From Butyricicoccus sp. OM04-18BH (GTDB taxonomy: Bacteria; Bacillota; Clostridia; Oscillospirales; Butyricicoccaceae): 64,000 nt of DNA. This document shows positions 61,011-64,000 of this stretch, piece by piece (position 1 is the stretch's first letter; every line of letters starts with the position of its first letter). Location of the stretch: assembly GCF_003481705.1 (NCBI RefSeq), contig NZ_QULN01000002.1, positions 124,001 through 188,000 of the forward strand, written 5' to 3'. The position numbers were made by a program, and so were the translations under genes. The notes under the pieces are model-generated. The model had not been told where the DNA came from and did not search any database. It worked only from the letters and a program-made list of their open reading frames with translations.

Positions 61011-62843
61011 ATGAGCCGTTTATCAATTGAGACACCGGGACGTGCTGAAACCGTTGTCGAGGGGCTTTATCGTGACGTAGAAAGGCGTATCAGCGCAAGT
61101 CCTCCGGGGCTTTGTCCGGTGGACATGGCGCTTTCGTTCCTGCGCTTGAGCCATGCACAGACCTGCGGCAAATGTGTTCCGTGCCGCATTGGTCTGGGTC
61201 AGCTGACCGAGCTGTTGGAAAGTGTGCTGGACTCGACTGCGACGCCGGAGACGATTGACCTTATTGAAAAGACCGCGCGCGTTATTCAGGACACGGCGGA
61301 CTGCGCCATCGGCTACGAGGCGGCGCGCATGGTGCTCCAGGGCGTGCAGGGCTTCCGCGACGACTATATGTCGCATGTTGAGCACGGCCGCTGCCTGTTC
61401 GGCTGGGACCATCCGGTGCCCTGCGTGGCGCTCTGCCCTGCCGGCGTCGATATTCCGGGTTATATCGCGCTCGTGCGTGCGGGACGTTATAATGATGCAG
61501 TTCGTCTGATTCGTAAGGACAACCCCTTCCCCACGGTCTGCGGCTATGTCTGCGAGCATCCGTGCGAGGCGCGCTGCCGCCGCAGCATGGTGGACGACGC
61601 GGTGAACATCTGCGGCATCAAGCGCTTTGCGTGCGATCACGCGACCGATATGACGCCCCCGCCCTGTGCGCCGTCCACCGGAAAGCGCATTGCCGTTATC
61701 GGCGGCGGTCCGGGCGGCCTGTCTGCGGCTTATTTTCTGTCGCTGATGGGACACAGGGTTGTTGTATACGACCAGCGTCCGCAGCTCGGCGGCATGCTGC
61801 GATACGGCATTCCGGACTACCGTCTGCCGCAGGAAAAGCTGGATCGCGACATCGAGTTTATCCTCTCGACCGGCATCGAGGTACATACTGATACCGCGAT
61901 CGGCCGTGATATTGAGTTCTCCGAGATCGAAAACCAGTATGACGCGGTTTACATCTCCATCGGCGCACATAACGACAAGAAGATCGGCATCGATGGAGAA
62001 AACAGTGTCGGCGTTCATGCGGCGGTGCAGCTGCTGCGCGACATCGGCGAGGGCCGCGTGCCCGATTTCCACGGAAAGCGCGTCTGCGTCATCGGCGGCG
62101 GCAATGTCTCGATGGACGCGACCCGTACTGCGCTGCGTCTCGGTGCGGCGTCTGTCACCTGTGTCTACCGCCGACGCATCTCGGATATGACCGCGCTGAA
62201 CGAGGAGATCGAGGATGCACAGGCAGAGGGCTGTCAGATCCTTCAGCTTCAGGCGCCCGACCACATCGAGGCGGACGAGAACGGTCATGTTACTGCGCTC
62301 TGGACTCGCCCGCAGGTCATCGGCCCCTATGGCTCGGACGGTCGTCCGCGGCCGTATGACGCCGATGCACCGCTGCTGCGCACGCCGTGCGACATCGTTA
62401 TCGTTGCGATCGGTCAGGCGATCGACGCCCGTCCGTTTGCACAGGTCATGCCGCTCGAGCGCGGCAAGATCAAGGCCTCCTCGGATGCCTTCGTCCCAAA
62501 CACGCCGCACGTATTCGCAGGCGGCGACGCGGTTACCGGGCCTGCGACGGTGATCCGCGCGGTTGCAGCCGGCAAGGTTGCAGCTGCGAACATCGACGCA
62601 CATCTCGGGTTCCATCATGTCATCCAGTCTGATGTTGAAATCCCGGCGCCCCACTTGACCAATCTGCCGGCCTGCGGCCGCATCGAGCTGCACAACCGTC
62701 CGTCTGAGGAGTGCGTGGGCAACTTTGAGCTGGTCAAGTGCGGCATGACCGAGCAGGAGGTGCAGCAGGAGACCTCGCGCTGCCTGCGCTGTGATCATTT
62801 CGGCTACGGTATTTTTAAGGGAGGTCGAACGAGCAAATGGTAA
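61011..62843 (+). CDS. NuoF-tail/GltD-type FAD-NAD(P) oxidoreductase subunit of an [FeFe]-hydrogenase
   Basis: Protein of 610 aa, predicted electron-transfer partner of the hydrogenase encoded next. Residues ~40-110 match the C-terminal 4Fe-4S region of NuoF (TCGKCVPCRIGLGQL). A GltD-like cysteine-rich segment (CPAGVDIPGYI; CGYVCEHPCEARCRR) and two dinucleotide folds (AVIGGGPGGLSAA ~225; VCVIGGGNVSMDATR ~365) follow, with a final GGDAVTGPATVIRAVAAGK block. The FMN/NADH-binding part of NuoF is absent. GGGAGG lies 7 bp before the ATG. It overlaps the hydrogenase by 7 bp. Confidence 0.85.
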   Translation: MSRLSIETPGRAETVVEGLYRDVERRISASPPGLCPVDMALSFLRLSHAQTCGKCVPCRIGLGQLTELLESVLDSTATPETIDLIEKTARVIQDTADCAIGYEAARMVLQGVQGFRDDYMSHVEHGRCLFGWDHPVPCVALCPAGVDIPGYIALVRAGRYNDAVRLIRKDNPFPTVCGYVCEHPCEARCRRSMVDDAVNICGIKRFACDHATDMTPPPCAPSTGKRIAVIGGGPGGLSAAYFLSLMGHRVVVYDQRPQLGGMLRYGIPDYRLPQEKLDRDIEFILSTGIEVHTDTAIGRDIEFSEIENQYDAVYISIGAHNDKKIGIDGENSVGVHAAVQLLRDIGEGRVPDFHGKRVCVIGGGNVSMDATRTALRLGAASVTCVYRRRISDMTALNEEIEDAQAEGCQILQLQAPDHIEADENGHVTALWTRPQVIGPYGSDGRPRPYDADAPLLRTPCDIVIVAIGQAIDARPFAQVMPLERGKIKASSDAFVPNTPHVFAGGDAVTGPATVIRAVAAGKVAAANIDAHLGFHHVIQSDVEIPAPHLTNLPACGRIELHNRPSEECVGNFELVKCGMTEQEVQQETSRCLRCDHFGYGIFKGGRTSKW

Positions 62844-64000
62844 ACCTGACAATAGACAAGATCGCGGTATCCGTATCCGAAGGCACGACCATTCTGGAAG
62901 CGGCGGCCTCTGTCGGCATTGAAATTCCGAGCCTGTGCTATCTCAAGGACATCAATGAAATCTCCGCCTGCCGCGTGTGCTGCGTTGAGGTCGAGGGCGA
63001 GGGCAAGCTCGTCCCCTCGTGCAACAATGTCGTGCAGGAAGGAATGGTGATCCATACCAATACGCCGCGCGTGCGCGAGGCGCGCCGCACCAATGTTGAG
63101 CTGATTCTGTCGCAGCACGACAATAAGTGCGCGACCTGTGTCCGTTCCGGTTCGTGCCAGCTTCAGAAGATCTCGAATGATCTCGGCGTGCTGTCCGTTC
63201 CGTACAAGAGCGATCTCGCGGCCGGCAAAAAGAGCTTCTGGACGACAACGTTCCCTCTCTATCGCGACGTCAACAAGTGCATTAAGTGCATGCGCTGCAT
63301 TCAGATATGCGATAAGGTGCAGTCGCTCTCCATCTGGGACGTCAGCGGTTCCGGCTCGCGCACGACCATTGACGTTTCCGAAAATCGCTTTATCAAGGAG
63401 GCGGACTGTTCGCTGTGCGGTCAGTGCATCACCCACTGCCCCACCGGCGCTCTGCGTGAGCGCGATGACACCGCCAAAGCGTATTCCGCTCTTGGCGCTG
63501 AGGGCAAGGTGACGATCGTTCAGATCGCTCCGGCAGTGCGTGCAGCATGGGGTGAAGCCTTCGGCATGCCGACCGGCAGAGCCACGGTCGGTCAGCTCGT
63601 TGCGGCGCTGCGCAGTCTGGGAGCGGATTATGTGTTCGATACAACGTTCTCGGCCGACCTCACTATCATGGAGGAAGGGACGGAGCTGCTCCAGCGTCTG
63701 AATGCCGGAGACCTCAAGGACCAGCCGATGTTCACCTCGTGCTGCCCCGGCTGGGTTCGTTTTCTCAAAAGCCAGTACCCGGAAATGACCGGACGCCTGT
63801 CTACGGCGAAGTCTCCGCAGCAGATGTTCGGCGCGGTGGCAAAGAGCTGGCTGGCTCATCACCTGGGCATTGAACCGGAAAACGTTTACAGTATTTCTAT
63901 CATGCCCTGCATTGCAAAGAAAGCCGAGCGCGAGCTCCCCGGCATGCAGTCTGCCGGCGCGGGCAGTGATGTGGATCTGGTGCTGACGACGCGAGAACTT
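62837..64000 (+). CDS. [FeFe]-hydrogenase catalytic subunit (runs off right edge)
   Basis: Group A hydrogenase; 388 codons visible. A 2Fe-2S domain (SLCYLKDINEISACRVCCVEVEG...SCNN) comes first, then a His/Cys cluster motif (HDNKCATCVRSGSCQLQ). Two 4Fe-4S ferredoxin motifs follow (CIKCMRCIQICDK; CSLCGQCITHCPTGAL), then H-cluster signatures L1 (TSCCPGW) and L2 (MPCIAKK). The third signature lies beyond the window. It is soluble, with no export signal. Operon position with the GltD-type protein suggests NAD(P)H-linked hydrogen metabolism, possibly bifurcating. Confidence 0.95.
   Translation, partial: MVNLTIDKIAVSVSEGTTILEAAASVGIEIPSLCYLKDINEISACRVCCVEVEGEGKLVPSCNNVVQEGMVIHTNTPRVREARRTNVELILSQHDNKCATCVRSGSCQLQKISNDLGVLSVPYKSDLAAGKKSFWTTTFPLYRDVNKCIKCMRCIQICDKVQSLSIWDVSGSGSRTTIDVSENRFIKEADCSLCGQCITHCPTGALRERDDTAKAYSALGAEGKVTIVQIAPAVRAAWGEAFGMPTGRATVGQLVAALRSLGADYVFDTTFSADLTIMEEGTELLQRLNAGDLKDQPMFTSCCPGWVRFLKSQYPEMTGRLSTAKSPQQMFGAVAKSWLAHHLGIEPENVYSISIMPCIAKKAERELPGMQSAGAGSDVDLVLTTREL

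Noticed and set aside
61023..62852. Long minus-strand open frame opposite the GltD-type gene
   Set aside because: Arg/His-rich translation typical of an antisense shadow in GC-rich DNA; the plus-strand frame has clear family motifs.
1..64000. CRISPR arrays, rRNA genes, insertion sequences
   Set aside because: No regularly spaced repeats, no rRNA stretches, and no transposase frames were seen.

Overview
The window is from a spore-forming Clostridia bacterium. The backbone is moderately GC-rich and resembles the Oscillospirales/Butyricicoccaceae type, but I cannot name the species. Supporting evidence: spoIVA and a sipL-like gene, dpaA/dpaB, two T-box leaders, an FMN riboswitch, a preQ1-I riboswitch, a perfect CIRCE operator, SLH-domain surface proteins and an [FeFe]-hydrogenase.

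Layout, 1-37.4 kb (chromosomal backbone). leuA runs off the left edge behind a leucine-type T-box. A three-gene operon follows (SLC1-family symporter, PAP2 phosphatase, lipid-linked sugar flippase). Next are a preQ1-controlled queT-queF-queC operon and the spore genes dpaA-dpaB. Reading the other way are htpG (CIRCE) with a lipid kinase, a stalk-domain protein with an ECF-like promoter, and two paralogous SLH proteins flanking an L-lactate dehydrogenase. Then come an MscS channel, proS and a T-box-controlled thrS; a YcxB-like gene and tRNA-Pro(GGG); ribU with its FMN riboswitch; rnmV, holA and comEC; a third SLH protein at the end of a MacAB-like efflux operon; and spoIVA with sipL behind a sigma-E-like promoter.

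Layout, about 37.48-60.81 kb (integrated genomic island). The island splits a host tRNA-Pro(UGG) gene in its anticodon loop. The 3' half with its terminator lies at the left end, and the 5' half with its promoter lies at the right end. An 8-bp core (CTCCCAAA) marks both junctions, and paired TGTGGT repeats lie about 100 bp inside each. A complete, different tRNA-Pro(UGG) sits just inside the right junction and probably replaces the broken gene. Two overlapping tyrosine recombinases, an excisionase-like protein and a HTH protein form the mobility module. The cargo looks like a defence island. It has an AT-rich, tightly coupled AlbA_2 / Dam-like methylase / HerA ATPase / NurA-like nuclease operon behind an XRE regulator. 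This is followed by a PLD-DEAD helicase, an UPF1-like helicase with a C-terminal nuclease-like domain, and a small zinc-ribbon protein. Also present are a pol-beta-type nucleotidyltransferase, a HipB/HipA-like pair with a palindrome inside its promoter, and a soluble receiver/GHKL-kinase pair. I see no relaxase, conjugation or virion genes.

Layout, 60.9-64 kb (backbone resumes). A NuoF-tail/GltD-type flavoprotein gene overlaps an [FeFe]-hydrogenase gene that leaves the window at the right edge.
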